Below are positions 18,045-28,833 of a DNA stretch of 64,000 bases, piece after piece. The stretch is from contig JAJDAJ010000054.1 in assembly GCA_029261925.1 (NCBI GenBank), forward strand, positions 1-64,000, written 5' to 3'. Numbering within the stretch: position 1 is the stretch's first letter; every line of letters starts with the position of its first letter. The translations under genes were made by a program, and so were the position numbers. The stretch is from Deltaproteobacteria bacterium. Its GTDB lineage: Bacteria; Myxococcota_A; UBA9160; SZUA-336. The notes under the pieces were generated by a model. The model ran no database searches. It was not told the origin of the DNA and saw nothing but the letters and a program-made list of their open reading frames with translations.

Positions 18045-20800
18045 GCGCCCTCGCTCCGCGCGAGCACCTCGAGCAGCGCGGTCTCGATCTCCTTGCAGCG
18101 CCGCTCGTCGGTGACCTTCTGGCCGTGCTGCGACACGTAGAACGCATCGATCGCGCGCCGTGCGCGCGTCGACGCCCGCGACATCTCGATGTCCAGTCCC
18201 AGCTCGCTCAGCGCCGTCGTCACCTCGTGCAGCAGGCCGGGCCGGTCGTTGGTCGAGACGTCGATCACGGTGTAGAAGTCCGAGGCGCCGTTCGAGATCA
18301 GGACCCGCGGCGCCCGCACCCGGACGGCCCCGTCGGGCACCTCCGTGCGGACGCGCCGCACGGGCGGCCGCTCGTCGCCCTCGAGCGCGGAGTCCAGTCG
18401 TCGTCCGATCCGCTGCCGCTCCGAGGCTTCCTCGGGCTCCCCGCCGGCGATCGGCGCCACCTGGTAGATCTCGAGCGCCAGCCCGCCCCGCGTGGTGTAG
18501 ACCGAGGCCCGGAGCACGTCGTGCCCGCAGGCCGTCAGCACCCCCGCGACCCGCGAGAACAGCCCCGGGCGGTCGCGTCCCAGGACCACGACGCCCCAGA
18601 AGCCCTCGGGTGTCTCTCCGGGCCGGAAGCTGTACACGCCGACATCCCGGCCGCTGCGCATGAAGTCGAGCGCCATGCTCAGGTGCTGGGCGATCTCCTG
18701 CGCGTTGTGGTCGAGCACGTAGCGCCGGGGCATGGCCTCGAGCAGCGCCCGCGCCTGCTCCGGATCTCCGCCGGCCGCGCCCAGCAGCTCCAGCGCACCG
18801 GCCTGGTTCTCCTCGGCACGCGTCATCGCGCGCTCCAGGAAGAACTGCGAGGCGTCCCCCTCGCTCGCCTCGAGCCACTCCGCAGTGTTGCGGTACAGCA
18901 CGGTGAGCTGGCTGTGCTTCCAGGTGGTCCACGCCTCGGGGGACACGCTGCGGATGTCGGCGACCGTCGAGAGGTACAGGACCCGGAGCCGCTCGCGCGT
19001 CAGGCAGAGCGTGGCCAGGTTCTGGATCGTCCGCGGGTCGTTGACGTCGCGCCGGTCCGCCATGCCGCTCATGGTCAGATGGTGCAGCACGATGAAGTCG
19101 ACGATCTCCGCCTCCTCCTCGTCGAGATGCAGCCGCTCCGCCACCGGCGGGATCATCTTCGCGCCCTTGACGCAGTGCCCGCCCCCGTAGCCCTTGCCGA
19201 TGTCGTGGAGCAGGCAGCCGAGGTAAACGGCGAACGGCTGCTCGAGGTCGCGCATGAGCTCCGTCGCGAGGGGCAGGTCGTCGGCATGGTTGCCCTTGCG
19301 GATCCGGCGCAGCTGCTCGACGAGGAAGAGCGAGTGAACGTCCACCGTGTACGTGTGGTACATGTCCTGCTGCCACAGCCCGAAGAGGTGCTCCCACTCC
19401 GGGATGTAGGCCCCCAGCAGGCCGGCCTCGTTGATCGCGCGCAGGGTCCTGTATACCCGTATCGGGGAGCTCAGGATCTGACGGAAGATGCGCGCGGCCT
19501 CCGGGTCACAGCGGAACGCATCGTCGATCAGCGGCACGTGCTCGTGCACCAGCGCCTGGGCGCGCGGAGAGAGATCCACGTCGTGATGCTGCGCCACCGC
19601 GAACGCCGAGAGCAGGCGCTGGGGCCGCTCCTGGAGCAGCGACGCGCGCGGGATCTCGAGCTTGCCGTCGACGATCGCGAAGCCGTCCGAGACCAGGTAC
19701 GCGCTGCGCGCCAGGCGGGTCCGGCGCCGATCCACGAGCTGCAGGGCCCGCTCCTGTACGCCGGTGCTCACGCGGTGGATGGCCTTGGCGTGCAGGTAGT
19801 AGTCCCGCATCAGCTGCTCGGGCGCGGTCTGCTCGGGCGTGTCCTCGAGACCGAACAGGGCGACCAGGCGCTCCTGCGCCTCGTAGTGCAGGCGGTCGCC
19901 CTTGCGCGCGGCGCGCTGCAGCTCGTTGCGGATGCGCCACACGAACTCCAGCGCCTCGACCAGCTCCGCGACCTCGCCCTCCTCCACGAACGCGTGCTTG
20001 CGCAGGTCCTCCGGCGTCCGCACCGCCCACTGCGCGGCGCGGGCGGTCCACATGGCGGTGTGGTGATCGCGCAGGCCCCCGACACTCTCCTTGATGTTCG
20101 GCTGCAGCAGGAAGAGCGACTCGCCCATCTTCGCGTGGCGCTGTGCCTGCTCCTCGAGCTTGCCCTCGACGAAGGCAAGCGCGTTCTTGCGGATGTAGCC
20201 ACGCACGTCGCGCTCCAGCTCGGCGAACAGAGCCAGGTCCCCGATCAGGAAGCGCGCGTCCAGGTACGAGGTGAGCGTGGGCAGGTCCTGGCGCCCGAAG
20301 CGCATGCACTCGGTGATCGTGCGGGTGGCGTGGCCCACCGTCAGGCCCGCGTCCCAGAGCCGGTGCGTGATCGTCTCGGCCAGGGTCTCGACGTAGGCGT
20401 TGACCTTGCCGCGGTAGATGAACAGCAGGTCGATGTCCGAGCCGAGCGAGAGCTCACGGCGCCCGTAGCCCCCGACGGCGACCACGGCCATGCCGAAGCT
20501 CGCCAGACGCGGGTGCTCCTCGAAGAACGCGTTCTCCGCGACCCGGAACAGGCGCCGGATCAGCCGATCGATGCCCTCGGCGTGCGCGTCGTTGACCACG
20601 CTGCCGCGGGCGCCGCCGTCGTGCAGGGCGAGAACGTGCGCCCGCATGGCCTCCAGATAGGCGGCCGTCGCCTCGTTCAGCGCCCGGCTGACCGGCGCGC
20701 CGGCCCGCTCGTCGGGGAAGAAATCCTCGCAGACCGGCTGCACGCGCTCACCGTCCAGCGACCAGGCTCCTCGCGTGCTGGTCGCGATACGCCCGGACAC
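18041..20800 (-). CDS. glnD: Bifunctional [protein-PII] uridylyltransferase/uridylyl-removing enzyme
   Basis: 919 aa, the usual length. Domains in order: nucleotidyltransferase (AVGGYGRRELSLGSDIDLLF, near 110-130), a helical linker, an HD phosphohydrolase domain (CLLHDIGKGYGGGHCVKGA), and two C-terminal ACT domains (RDRPGLFSRVAGVL; NDRPGLLHEVTTAL) that sense glutamine. It uridylylates and deuridylylates PII in nitrogen signalling. The listed start overlaps amiC by 53 bp; GTG at 20743, just after the amiC stop, is a credible alternative that loses only 19 residues. Confidence 0.95.
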   Translation of the reverse strand: MSGRIATSTRGAWSLDGERVQPVCEDFFPDERAGAPVSRALNEATAAYLEAMRAHVLALHDGGARGSVVNDAHAEGIDRLIRRLFRVAENAFFEEHPRLASFGMAVVAVGGYGRRELSLGSDIDLLFIYRGKVNAYVETLAETITHRLWDAGLTVGHATRTITECMRFGRQDLPTLTSYLDARFLIGDLALFAELERDVRGYIRKNALAFVEGKLEEQAQRHAKMGESLFLLQPNIKESVGGLRDHHTAMWTARAAQWAVRTPEDLRKHAFVEEGEVAELVEALEFVWRIRNELQRAARKGDRLHYEAQERLVALFGLEDTPEQTAPEQLMRDYYLHAKAIHRVSTGVQERALQLVDRRRTRLARSAYLVSDGFAIVDGKLEIPRASLLQERPQRLLSAFAVAQHHDVDLSPRAQALVHEHVPLIDDAFRCDPEAARIFRQILSSPIRVYRTLRAINEAGLLGAYIPEWEHLFGLWQQDMYHTYTVDVHSLFLVEQLRRIRKGNHADDLPLATELMRDLEQPFAVYLGCLLHDIGKGYGGGHCVKGAKMIPPVAERLHLDEEEAEIVDFIVLHHLTMSGMADRRDVNDPRTIQNLATLCLTRERLRVLYLSTVADIRSVSPEAWTTWKHSQLTVLYRNTAEWLEASEGDASQFFLERAMTRAEENQAGALELLGAAGGDPEQARALLEAMPRRYVLDHNAQEIAQHLSMALDFMRSGRDVGVYSFRPGETPEGFWGVVVLGRDRPGLFSRVAGVLTACGHDVLRASVYTTRGGLALEIYQVAPIAGGEPEEASERQRIGRRLDSALEGDERPPVRRVRTEVPDGAVRVRAPRVLISNGASDFYTVIDVSTNDRPGLLHEVTTALSELGLDIEMSRASTRARRAIDAFYVSQHGQKVTDERRCKEIETALLEVLARSEGA

Positions 20801-21887
20801 CGCGCGCGATGGAGTGCGCCGCGGTCCGCGCGAAGTCGCGGCTCGCCAGGCGCTTGCCCTCGGCTCGGTTGGAGACGAACCCGACTTCCACGAGAATGGC
20901 CGGCATGTCGGCCTGGAAGAGTACCAGGAAGGGTCCCCGCTTGACGCCGAGGTCCTCGACGCTGCCGTAGCGCTTGCGGAGGCCGCTGACGAGCGCGTCG
21001 TGGACGCTCCCGGCGACCCGGGCCGCGAAGCGCTCGTTGTAGCCCAGCCGCAGCGAGGCCAGGATCTTCTGGAGCTCGCTCAGCTCCCCCACGCTGGTGC
21101 CGTTCTCGCGGGCGGCCACGCGCGCGGTCTGGCGGTCGTAGCGCGTGTCGAGCAGGTAGGTCTCGACCCCCGAGGTGCGGCGGTTGGGAGAGGCATTGGC
21201 GTGGACCGAGATGAACAGATCGGCATCGAGCTGGTTGGCCCGCTGCGTGCGCTGCTGGAGCGTCAGGAACTCGTCGCGGTCGCGCGTGAGCACGGCCTCG
21301 AAGCCGTCGCGACGCAGCTGCGCCGCCAGCTCGCGCGAGATGCGCAGCACCACGTCCTTCTCGCGCAGCCGGTCGACGCCGAGCGCGCCCGGATCCTTCC
21401 CGCCGTGGCCCGCGTCGACCACGATGCGCTGCACCGGCCGAGTGTCGAAGGCATCGACGCCCGGCGGCTTCTCGCGCCGCGGCGGCGCCGAGGCGCCCTG
21501 CCGGTAGATGTCGGCGACGATCCGGAAGGGATCCCGGAGGTGGAACACGCGGTAGCCGCGCTCCGGGCCGTCGAGCTCGAGCACGACCCGCGCCCGGGTC
21601 AGCGTGTTCTGACCGCCGCGCACGCGGCGAACGGGCGTCGCGCCGCCCCGCTCCCGGACCGCGGCCAGCGGGCCGTCGAGCCAGACGCCATCGATGTCCA
21701 CGTACAGCCGCGGCGGCTGCGCCAGCTGGTTGACCTCGTAGTCGACCTCGCGCGAGAGCTCGATCACCACCCGGGTATGGGTGTCGTGATCGAACACGCG
21801 GATGTCGGCCACGTCGCCCAGGCCCGGCGGACGATCCGCGGCGACCAGGGCCAGCAGTAGCCCCACGAGCAGCAGCGGCCGCCTCAC
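20748..21887 (-). CDS. amiC: N-acetylmuramoyl-L-alanine amidase with AMIN domain
   Basis: 379 aa, GTG start overlapping the mutS stop. Signal peptide ([16 protein letters not shown]), an AMIN domain (about 25-110, [20 protein letters not shown]), then an Amidase_3 domain (about 150-370). Zinc ligands are His in [12 protein letters not shown], Glu in LREKDVVL and His in SVHANAS; the catalytic Glu is in LVEVGFVSN. It cleaves the peptide from peptidoglycan during daughter-cell separation in the periplasm. Could equally be named amiB; the family is certain. Confidence 0.92.
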   Translation of the reverse strand: MRRPLLLVGLLLALVAADRPPGLGDVADIRVFDHDTHTRVVIELSREVDYEVNQLAQPPRLYVDIDGVWLDGPLAAVRERGGATPVRRVRGGQNTLTRARVVLELDGPERGYRVFHLRDPFRIVADIYRQGASAPPRREKPPGVDAFDTRPVQRIVVDAGHGGKDPGALGVDRLREKDVVLRISRELAAQLRRDGFEAVLTRDRDEFLTLQQRTQRANQLDADLFISVHANASPNRRTSGVETYLLDTRYDRQTARVAARENGTSVGELSELQKILASLRLGYNERFAARVAGSVHDALVSGLRKRYGSVEDLGVKRGPFLVLFQADMPAILVEVGFVSNRAEGKRLASRDFARTAAHSIARGVRAYRDQHARSLVAGR

Positions 21888-24433
21888 CCGCGCTCCAGCA
21901 GCTCGCGCTTCAGGCGCTCGAGCTCGACCAGCGCCTCGAGCGGCGTCATGCGCTCGGGCTCCAGGGCCCGGATCCGCTCCAGCAGCGGGTCCGGCCCGCC
22001 GTCGAAGAGATCGAGCTGGGACGGGGGGCCCTGCCCCGCGCCCCGCGCCAGTCGCGGCCTCCCGCGCTCATCGAACTCGCCCCCTTCCAGGTTCGCCAGC
22101 ACCTCGCGCGCCCGGCGGATGACGGCCGCGGGCAGGCCCGCGTGGCGCGCGACGTCGATTCCGTAGCTCCGGCTGGCGGCTCCCGGCTCCATGCGGCGCA
22201 GGAAGACGACGTCGCCGTCGCGCTCCGCGCAGGTGAAGTGGAAGTTGCGGACAGCGGCCTTGGTTCCCGCCAGGTCCGCCAGCTCGTGATAGTGGGTCGC
22301 GAACAAGGTGCGCGGCCGCAACCCCGGGGCGTCGTGCAGGTGCTCCGCGACCGCCCAGGCGAGCGAAAGTCCGTCGAAAGTCGAGGTGCCGCGCCCGATC
22401 TCGTCGAGCAGCACCAGGCTGCGGGGTGTGGCCTCGCACAGGATCGTGGCGGTCTCGCGCATCTCCACCATGAACGTGCTCTCGCCCGTCGCCTGCGAGT
22501 CCGACGCACCCACCCGCGTGAAGATCCGGTCGACCGTGCCGATACGCGCGCGCCGGGCCGGAACCCACGCGCCCATCTGCGCGAGCACCGTCGTCAGCCC
22601 CACCTGACGCAGCAGCGTGGACTTCCCGGCCATGTTCGGGCCGGTCAGGATCAGCAGCGCGCCGTCGTCGCGATCCACGACCACGTCATTGGGCACGAAG
22701 CCGTCGCGGACCAGGCCCTCGACCACCGGGTGGCGGCCCTGCTCGATCTCGAGACGCGTGCCAGCGTCGATCTCGGGCGCGACGCAGTCGCGCTCGCGCG
22801 CCACGGCGGCCAGGGAGCGCACCACGTCGAGCCTCGCGATGCGAGCGCCGAGCTCCCGCAGGCGGCCCGCCTGCTCGCGCACCCGGCCGCGCAGCGCCTC
22901 GAGCACGCGTGCCTCGGCCGCCGCGGCGGTCTCGCGCCCCCGCAGCACCAGGCCTTCCCAGCGCTCGAGCTCGTCGGTCACGTAGCGCTCGGCGTTCGCC
23001 GTGGTCTGCTTGCGCCGGTACTCGCCGGGGACGTCGCCGCTGCGAGCCTTGCTGACCTCGATGCTGTAGCCGAAGACCCGGTTGTACTTGACGCGCAGCG
23101 TGCCGATCCCGGTGCGCTCCCGCTCCCGCGCCTCGAGCTCGGCGAAGAAGCGGTCGCCGTCCACGGCCCCGCGGCGCAGCTCGTCGACCTCCGCATCCAC
23201 GCCGTCGCGCACGTAGCCCACGTAGGCCTCGCCCCGGGGCGGCTGCGGCGGGTCGTCCACGAGCGCGCGCTCCAGCTCCTCGCGCAGCGCGTCCACCCGG
23301 TCGCCCAGGGATTCGATCGAGTCCACCGTCTCCACGGCCCGCAGGCTCGCGCGCAGGGCGGCGAGCTCGCGCGGGCCGCCCGCCGGCAGGCACACGCGGG
23401 TGATCAGGCGCTCGAGGTCGCCGACCCCGCGCAGCGCCTGCCCGAGCGCGTCGCGCCGTCGATCGGCCTCGACCCAGGCCCCGATCTCCGCCTGCCGGTC
23501 GCGGATCGCCTGCGGGTCGAGCAGCGGCTCGCCGAGCCAGCGCGTCAGCGCGCGCCGGCCCATGGGCGTGCGCGTGTCGTCGAGCCACGCCAGCAGCGTG
23601 CCCTCGGCTCCGCCGTCGCCCTGGGCACGGAAGAGCTCCAGGTGGCGGCGCGTCGAGGCGTCGATCAGCAGGTGCGCGGCCGCGCTGTACGGCCGCACGC
23701 GCTCGATCTGCTCGAGGGCCAGCGGCTGCAGCGCCGCGATGCGCGCCCAGAGCCCCGCGGCCGCGCGCGCCCCCGCGCCCGTTCCCTCCAGCCCCGGGGG
23801 CAGGCGGCCGACGCGCGCCGCCACGCCCGCGGGGTCGAAGTCCGCATCGGGCACGCAGAGGGGCACCCGGGTCGTGGCGATCTGCTTGTCGGCGTCGCGC
23901 GCGATCAGCTCGCGCGGCGCGATGCGGTCGAGCTCGGCCTCGATCACGGCGCGCTGCTCGGACTCGGTGCAGCGCAGCTCCCCGGTCGACACGTCGGCAA
24001 ACGCCAGGCCCCAGCGCTCCCCGTCGTGCAGGACGGCCGCGCTGTAGTTCGCCTGCGCACCCTCGAGCCGCTCCGCGTTCGCGACCAGGCCGGGGGTGAC
24101 CACCTCGACGATCTCGCGCCGCACCAGGCCGCGTGCCTGCTTGGGGTCCTCGGTCTGCTCGGCGATCGCGACCGAGAAGCCCGCGGCCAGCAGCTTGCGG
24201 ATGTAGCCCTCGGCGGCGTGGTACGGCACGCCGCACATCGGGATCGGATCGGGCGTGTCGCGATCGCGCGTGGTGAGCACCAGGTCGAGGGCCGGTGCGG
24301 CGATCTCGGCGTCGCCCTCGAACAGCTCGTAGAAATCGCCCATGCGGAACAGCAGCAGCGCCTCGCCCGCCTCGCGCCGGAGCGCGCGGTACTGGCGCAT
24401 CATCGGAGTGTCGCCGCGCCGCTTCCCACCCAT
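21884..24433 (-). CDS. mutS: DNA mismatch repair ATPase MutS
   Basis: 849 aa. Mismatch-binding Phe-x-Glu is in [12 protein letters not shown]; the ATPase has Walker [14 protein letters not shown], Walker [18 protein letters not shown] and the ATHYHEL motif. C-terminal segment short, ending [12 protein letters not shown]. Recognises mispairs and recruits MutL. First gene of a minus-strand run mutS-amiC-glnD-xerD in which each start overlaps the previous stop. A TAGACT box lies 9 bp before the ATG. Confidence 0.97.
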   Translation of the reverse strand: MGGKRRGDTPMMRQYRALRREAGEALLLFRMGDFYELFEGDAEIAAPALDLVLTTRDRDTPDPIPMCGVPYHAAEGYIRKLLAAGFSVAIAEQTEDPKQARGLVRREIVEVVTPGLVANAERLEGAQANYSAAVLHDGERWGLAFADVSTGELRCTESEQRAVIEAELDRIAPRELIARDADKQIATTRVPLCVPDADFDPAGVAARVGRLPPGLEGTGAGARAAAGLWARIAALQPLALEQIERVRPYSAAAHLLIDASTRRHLELFRAQGDGGAEGTLLAWLDDTRTPMGRRALTRWLGEPLLDPQAIRDRQAEIGAWVEADRRRDALGQALRGVGDLERLITRVCLPAGGPRELAALRASLRAVETVDSIESLGDRVDALREELERALVDDPPQPPRGEAYVGYVRDGVDAEVDELRRGAVDGDRFFAELEARERERTGIGTLRVKYNRVFGYSIEVSKARSGDVPGEYRRKQTTANAERYVTDELERWEGLVLRGRETAAAAEARVLEALRGRVREQAGRLRELGARIARLDVVRSLAAVARERDCVAPEIDAGTRLEIEQGRHPVVEGLVRDGFVPNDVVVDRDDGALLILTGPNMAGKSTLLRQVGLTTVLAQMGAWVPARRARIGTVDRIFTRVGASDSQATGESTFMVEMRETATILCEATPRSLVLLDEIGRGTSTFDGLSLAWAVAEHLHDAPGLRPRTLFATHYHELADLAGTKAAVRNFHFTCAERDGDVVFLRRMEPGAASRSYGIDVARHAGLPAAVIRRAREVLANLEGGEFDERGRPRLARGAGQGPPSQLDLFDGGPDPLLERIRALEPERMTPLEALVELERLKRELLERG

Positions 24434-24442
24434 CCCGGCGCG

Positions 24443-24448
24443 AGTCTA
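24443..24448 (-). promoter_or_regulatory. Candidate -10 box of mutS (leaderless type)
   Basis: TAGACT on the minus strand, nine bases before the mutS ATG, followed by a CGCGCC discriminator. The transcription start would fall at or within 1-3 nt of the start codon. No good -35 at 16-18 bp. Support comes mainly from the repeated pattern at other genes in the window. Confidence 0.4.
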
Positions 24449-24559
24449 GCCCGTATTCCGCGCGCCGCGGCGGGCGGCGCTGCGGACCGCCCCGCTCCTC
24501 CGCGGCAGCCGGGGCCGATCGGGTATGCTGCGCCCCCACCCGAGCCCGGAGGCCCCGGA

Positions 24560-25036
24560 GTGCCGGACCGACCCTTTCGCATTCTCGGATTGCAGCAGAT
24601 CGCCGTGGGCGCCGACGACAAGTCGCGCCTGCGGGCCCTCTGGGTCGACCTGCTCGGCCTGACGCCGGCCGGCAGCTACCGCAGCGAGTCCGAGAACGTC
24701 GACGAGGACATCGCGACCGCGGGCGCCGGCGCCTTCCGGGTCGAGGTCGACCTGATGCAGCCCGTCGACCCCACGGGGCGGCCCCGGGTGAACGACCCGG
24801 CGCTCAATCACGTCGGGCTGTGGGTCGACGACCTGGCGGCCGCGGTCGAGTGGCTGGGCCAGCAGGGCGTGCGCTTCACGCCGGGGGGCATCCGCAAGGG
24901 CGCTGCGGGGCACGACGTGTGCTTCATCCACCCCAAGGGCAACGACGCGACGCCGCGCGGGGGCGAGGGTGTGCTGATCGAGCTGGTGCAGGCCCCGGCC
25001 GACGTGATCGAGGCGTATCGCGCGCTCGAGGCGTGA
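24560..25036 (+). CDS. Glyoxalase/VOC superfamily protein
   Basis: 158 aa, GTG start with GGAGG six bases upstream. Two beta-alpha-beta-beta-beta modules: [12 protein letters not shown]...[10 protein letters not shown] and [32 protein letters not shown]...HPKGN...VLIELVQAP. The order of His/Gln/Glu metal ligands and the closing LIELVQ resemble methylmalonyl-CoA epimerase and lactoylglutathione lyase relatives. Methylmalonyl-CoA epimerase is a reasonable guess, not proven. Divergent from mutS. Confidence 0.78.
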   Translation: MPDRPFRILGLQQIAVGADDKSRLRALWVDLLGLTPAGSYRSESENVDEDIATAGAGAFRVEVDLMQPVDPTGRPRVNDPALNHVGLWVDDLAAAVEWLGQQGVRFTPGGIRKGAAGHDVCFIHPKGNDATPRGGEGVLIELVQAPADVIEAYRALEA

Positions 25037-25050
25037 GCGTCCCCGGCGGC

Positions 25051-25893
25051 ATGCGCGCGCGGACGCCTGAACTCCGGCAGCGGCTGACGCTGCTGCTCGC
25101 CGGCCTGCTGGCGGCGCTCGCCCCCACGCCGGGCTGCTCACCGGTGCCGGAGTCGAGCGCGCTCGTGGTCGCCACCACCACCAGCGTGCGCGACTCGGGC
25201 CTGCTCGACGCACTCCTGCCCGACCTCCGGCGCGAGACGGGGCTCGATCCGAAGCTGATCGCCGTGGGCACCGGGGCGGCACTGCGGATGGCGCGCGAGG
25301 GCGAAGCCGACGTGCTGATCACCCATGCACCCGCCGCGGAGCGGGAGCTGCTCGATGCGGGCGTGCTGTCGGCACGCACCCCGTTCATGCGCAACTGGTT
25401 CGTGATCGCCGGTCCCCACGAGGACCCGGCCGGGATCCGCCGGCGGTCCGCGGTCGCGGCCATCGCCCGGCTGCGCGAGCAGGGAGCCCCGCTGGTCAGC
25501 CGGGCCGACGAGTCCGGCACCCACCTCCGCGAGACGGCGTTGATGCGCGCTGCGGGCATCGATCCATCCGAGGGCTGGCCCGGGATCATCCGGACCGGCA
25601 CGGGCATGGGCGCATCTCTTCAGGTCGCAGGTGAGAGACAGGCCTACATCCTTTCCGACCTCGCGACCTTCCTCGCCTTCGAGCAGCGCACCGGGCTGGC
25701 CGTGCTCTCGGAGCGCGATCCGGAGCTCGAGAACGTGTACGCGGTGCTGCGCGTCGCCGGCACCCCGCATCCGGAGGCCGCTCTCGCCTTCGAGGCCTTC
25801 TGGCTGCACCCCCGGACCCTCGAGCGCATCGGTCGCTTCGGCGTCGAGCGCCACGGCAGATCGCTCTTCGAGCCCCTGGGCGGGGATGGCTGA
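25051..25893 (+). CDS. tupA: Tungstate-type ABC transporter substrate-binding lipoprotein
   Basis: 280 aa. A signal with lipobox (LLLAGLLAALAPTPGC) precedes VVATTTSVRDSGLLDALLP, the TTSxxxSGL motif that binds the oxyanion in TupA/WtpA-type proteins. GTGAALRMAREGEADVLITHAPAAE and SRADESGTHLRE are also characteristic. Captures tungstate (possibly molybdate) for the TupBC transporter encoded next. ATG 25051 is listed; GTG 25033, overlapping the VOC stop, is an alternative six codons longer. Confidence 0.88.
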   Translation: MRARTPELRQRLTLLLAGLLAALAPTPGCSPVPESSALVVATTTSVRDSGLLDALLPDLRRETGLDPKLIAVGTGAALRMAREGEADVLITHAPAAERELLDAGVLSARTPFMRNWFVIAGPHEDPAGIRRRSAVAAIARLREQGAPLVSRADESGTHLRETALMRAAGIDPSEGWPGIIRTGTGMGASLQVAGERQAYILSDLATFLAFEQRTGLAVLSERDPELENVYAVLRVAGTPHPEAALAFEAFWLHPRTLERIGRFGVERHGRSLFEPLGGDG

Positions 25894-26542
25894 GCCCCGC
25901 CTCGCAGAGATCATCGAGATCACCGCCCGCACCCTGGCGGTGTGCGGCAGCGCGCTCGGCCTGGCGCTGCTCCTGGGTCTGCCGCTCGGGATCTGGCTGG
26001 GACGGCGCGCATTCGCGGGACGCGAGGTCCTGGTCAGCCTGGTCAACGCGGGCATGGGCGCGCCCCCGGTGGTCGTCGGCCTGGCGGTCGTGCTGCTGCT
26101 CTGGCGCTCCGGTCCGCTCGGCGGCCTCCAGTGGGCGTACACGCCGCGCGGCATGGTGCTCGCCCAGGTACTGATCGCCCTGCCCCTGATCGTGGGCATC
26201 ACGCTGGCCGCCGTCGCGTCGCTCGACGACGACTGGGAGGCGCAGCTCGCGACGCTGCGCGTGCCCCCGCGCTGGCGCTGGTGGCTGCTGCTGCGCGAGA
26301 TCCGCACCGGAGTGCTCGCGGCCGTCATCGCGGGCCTGGGCGGGATCCTCTCCGAGGTGGGTGCGGTGCAGATGGTCGGCGGCAACATCGCCGGCGAGAC
26401 CCGCGTGCTCACCACCTCGATCATGATGTACACGCAGACCGGCCAGTTCGAGGTCGCGCTCGGGCTCGCGGCGGTGCTGCTGGGACTGATGCTGCTGCTC
26501 GCCGCCGGGCTCACCGCGGTACAGCTCGGGGGCCGGCGGTGA
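25886..26542 (+). CDS. tupB: Tungstate-type ABC transporter permease
   Basis: 218 aa with about five or six membrane segments. The EAA-like loop is EAQLATLRVPPRWRWWLLLREIRTGVLAAVIAGLGGILSEVGAVQMVGGNI, and the C-terminal MMYTQTGQFEVALGLA is typical of TupB. Forms the inner-membrane channel for the oxyanion. The ATG overlaps the tupA stop by 8 bp and the next gene overlaps its stop by 4. Confidence 0.9.
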   Translation: MAEPRLAEIIEITARTLAVCGSALGLALLLGLPLGIWLGRRAFAGREVLVSLVNAGMGAPPVVVGLAVVLLLWRSGPLGGLQWAYTPRGMVLAQVLIALPLIVGITLAAVASLDDDWEAQLATLRVPPRWRWWLLLREIRTGVLAAVIAGLGGILSEVGAVQMVGGNIAGETRVLTTSIMMYTQTGQFEVALGLAAVLLGLMLLLAAGLTAVQLGGRR

Positions 26543-27615
26543 GCGTGGTGCTGCAGGCGTGGGAGCTGCACGTCGAGCGCCGCTCGCGGCGCAGCCAGTT
26601 CGAGCTGAGCATCGGCTCGCTTCCCCTGTACGCGGGCGAGGTCCTGGTCGTGCTCGGACCCAACGGCGCGGGCAAGACGACCCTGCTGCGGGCGCTGGCC
26701 GGGCTCGACCCGATCCGCGCCGGCCGCATCGAGGGGCCCGGCAGCGGACGCGCCACGCTGGTCTTCCAGCATCCGCTGGCCTTCGACGGCAGCGTCGAGC
26801 ACAACGTGCGCGTCGCGCTGCTGGGACAGGGACTCTCGCGGGGCGAGGGCGCCGGCCGCGTCCGCGGGGCGCTCGAGCGCTTCGGGATCGGCGGCCTGGC
26901 CAGCCGGCGAGCGCGGAGCCTGTCGGGCGGCGAGCTGCGCCGGCTGGCCCTGGCGCGCGCCTTCGCGGCTCGCCCGGCGGCGCTGCTGCTCGACGAGCCC
27001 TTCGAGGACCTCGACGCCTCCGCGCAGGACGCCCTCGCCCGCGACCTGCGGCGCGTCGCGGCCGAGACCTCGCTGGCCGTGGCCCTGGTCACGCACGACC
27101 TGCGTCGCGCGGTCGCGGTCTCGGACCGGCTGGCCGTGCTGGAGGCCGGCCGGCTGCTCCAGACCGGCCCCACGCAGGAGCTGCTCGAGCGGCCCGCCAG
27201 CGTTGCCGTCGCCCGCCGCGTGGGCATGACCAACCTGCTGCGCGGGAGGCTCGGCCCCGCGGCAATCGGAGACGCGCCGCGCGCGCTCGAGATCGACGCC
27301 GAGCACCGGCTTCGCGTGCACGACGCCCGGCCCGAAGGCACGCCGGTGGTGGCAGGGATCCGCGCCGAGCACCTCAAGCTCGACGCCGGTCGCGGTGCCA
27401 GCGATCCGGTGGGCAAGGCGCGGGTGCTCGCCCTGGAGTCCGACGGCGTGGTGACGATCGTGCGCCTGAGCTGGGCGGGCTTCGAGCTGCACACGCACCT
27501 GGTGTCCGGCCGCGGCCTGGCGCGGACCCTGCGCCCGGGCGACGCCGTCACGATCGCGGTCCGCCCGGACAGCGTCCGCGTGCTCGACGAGCCCGACGCC
27601 GCCCTGAAACCTTGA
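26539..27615 (+). CDS. tupC: Tungstate/molybdate-type ABC transporter ATP-binding protein with C-terminal TOBE-like domain
   Basis: 358 aa, GTG start. Walker A GPNGAGKTTLL, signature LSGGELRRLALARA, Walker B ALLLDEPFEDLD, and H-loop VTHDL. Residues after about 235 form a TOBE-like beta domain (VVAGIRAEHLKLDAG, AVRPDSVRVLD) as found in ModC-type ATPases that sense the transported oxyanion. TupC proteins are often shorter, so this one combines a TupABC operon with a ModC-like tail. Confidence 0.88.
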   Translation: MSVVLQAWELHVERRSRRSQFELSIGSLPLYAGEVLVVLGPNGAGKTTLLRALAGLDPIRAGRIEGPGSGRATLVFQHPLAFDGSVEHNVRVALLGQGLSRGEGAGRVRGALERFGIGGLASRRARSLSGGELRRLALARAFAARPAALLLDEPFEDLDASAQDALARDLRRVAAETSLAVALVTHDLRRAVAVSDRLAVLEAGRLLQTGPTQELLERPASVAVARRVGMTNLLRGRLGPAAIGDAPRALEIDAEHRLRVHDARPEGTPVVAGIRAEHLKLDAGRGASDPVGKARVLALESDGVVTIVRLSWAGFELHTHLVSGRGLARTLRPGDAVTIAVRPDSVRVLDEPDAALKP

Positions 27616-27663
27616 CAGCAGCGGCCCCGTAGAACGACCGTGAGCCTTCACGCAGGAGAAGCC

Positions 27664-28821
27664 ATGTCCATCCCGACCCCGTCCGAGGAGGCCGTGCGCG
27701 AGCGCTACAGCGCGGCCGCGAGCGCCCCCGAGCCCGCCCTGTGCTGTCCGGTCCAGTACGACGCGCGCTACCTGGCGGCGATCCCCGACGAGGTGATCGA
27801 GCGCGACTACGGCTGCGGCGACCCGTCGCGCCACGTGCGCGAGGGCGACGTGGTGCTCGACCTGGGCAGCGGCGGCGGCAAGATCTGCTTCATCGCGTCG
27901 CAGATCGTGGGCCCGAAGGGCCACGTGATCGGCGTCGACATGAATGACGAGATGCTCGCGCTGGCACGCGCGGCCGCGCCCCGGGTCGCCGAGCGCGTGG
28001 GTCACGCCAACGTGGAGTTCCGGCGCGCCCGCATCCAGGACCTGGCGCTCGACCTCGACCGCCTCGACGCACGCCTGGCGCAGCAGCCGGTCACCAGCGC
28101 CGCCGCCTGGGCGCAGCTCGGCGAGGAGACCGAGCGCCTGCGCGCCAGCGAGCCCATGATCGCCGACGGCTCGATCGACATCATCGTCTCCAACTGCGTG
28201 CTCAACCTGGTGCGCGAGGCCGACAAGACCGAGCTGGTACGCGAGATGTTCCGCGTGCTGCGGCGCGGCGGGCGCATCGCCGTCTCCGACATCGTCAGCG
28301 ACGAGGCGGTTCCCGAGCACCTCAAGCAGGACCCCGAGCTCTGGAGCGGCTGCATCTCGGGCGCGTTCCAGGAGCGCGAGCTGCTGCGCAGCCTCGAGGA
28401 CGCCGGCTTCCACGGCATCGCCATCGACCAGCTCGCGGGCGAGCCCTTCGCGGTGGTCGAGGGCATCGAGTTCCGCTCGGTCACGGTCACCGCGCACAAG
28501 GGCAAGCAGGGCCCCTGCTTCGAGGCCAACCAGGCGGTGATGTACGGGGGCCCGTGGCGCCGGGTCGAGGACGACGACGGACACGTCTTCGAGCGCGGCG
28601 AGCGCGCCGCGGTCTGCGCCAAGACCTTCGAGCTGATGACGCGCGAGCCCTACGCCGACCAGATCATCGGCCTCGAGCCGGCCGAGGCGATCCCGGTCGA
28701 GGCGCGCGCACCGTTCGACTGCTCCCGCACCGCGGCGCGGGACCCTCGAGAGACCAAGGGCGGCACCGGCGCCAGCGTGGTCCAGGACGCCGCCAGCTGC
28801 GCTCCGGGAGAGTGCTGCTAG
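27664..28821 (+). CDS. arsM: ArsM-like SAM-dependent methyltransferase
   Basis: 385 aa, ATG with GGAGA ribosome site. SAM motif I is [14 protein letters not shown], preceded by [13 protein letters not shown] and followed by [14 protein letters not shown], as in arsenite S-adenosylmethyltransferases. Cysteines expected to bind As(III) are present: Cys27-Cys28, the Cys of SNCVLNLV and the Cys of SGCISGAF. C-terminus is unusually Cys-rich (SCAPGECC). Compared with well-known ArsM there is an insert (about 130-165) and a longer C-terminal domain. Methylation of arsenite is likely but a related metalloid or thiol substrate is possible. No arsR or arsenic pump is nearby. Confidence 0.78.
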   Translation: MSIPTPSEEAVRERYSAAASAPEPALCCPVQYDARYLAAIPDEVIERDYGCGDPSRHVREGDVVLDLGSGGGKICFIASQIVGPKGHVIGVDMNDEMLALARAAAPRVAERVGHANVEFRRARIQDLALDLDRLDARLAQQPVTSAAAWAQLGEETERLRASEPMIADGSIDIIVSNCVLNLVREADKTELVREMFRVLRRGGRIAVSDIVSDEAVPEHLKQDPELWSGCISGAFQERELLRSLEDAGFHGIAIDQLAGEPFAVVEGIEFRSVTVTAHKGKQGPCFEANQAVMYGGPWRRVEDDDGHVFERGERAAVCAKTFELMTREPYADQIIGLEPAEAIPVEARAPFDCSRTAARDPRETKGGTGASVVQDAASCAPGECC

Positions 28822-28833
28822 CGGACCGGCGGC

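Noticed and set aside
27612..27640. TTGACA before the ArsM-like gene as a promoter
   Set aside because: Perfect -35 but no acceptable -10 at 16-18 bp; the methyltransferase may be in the tup transcript.
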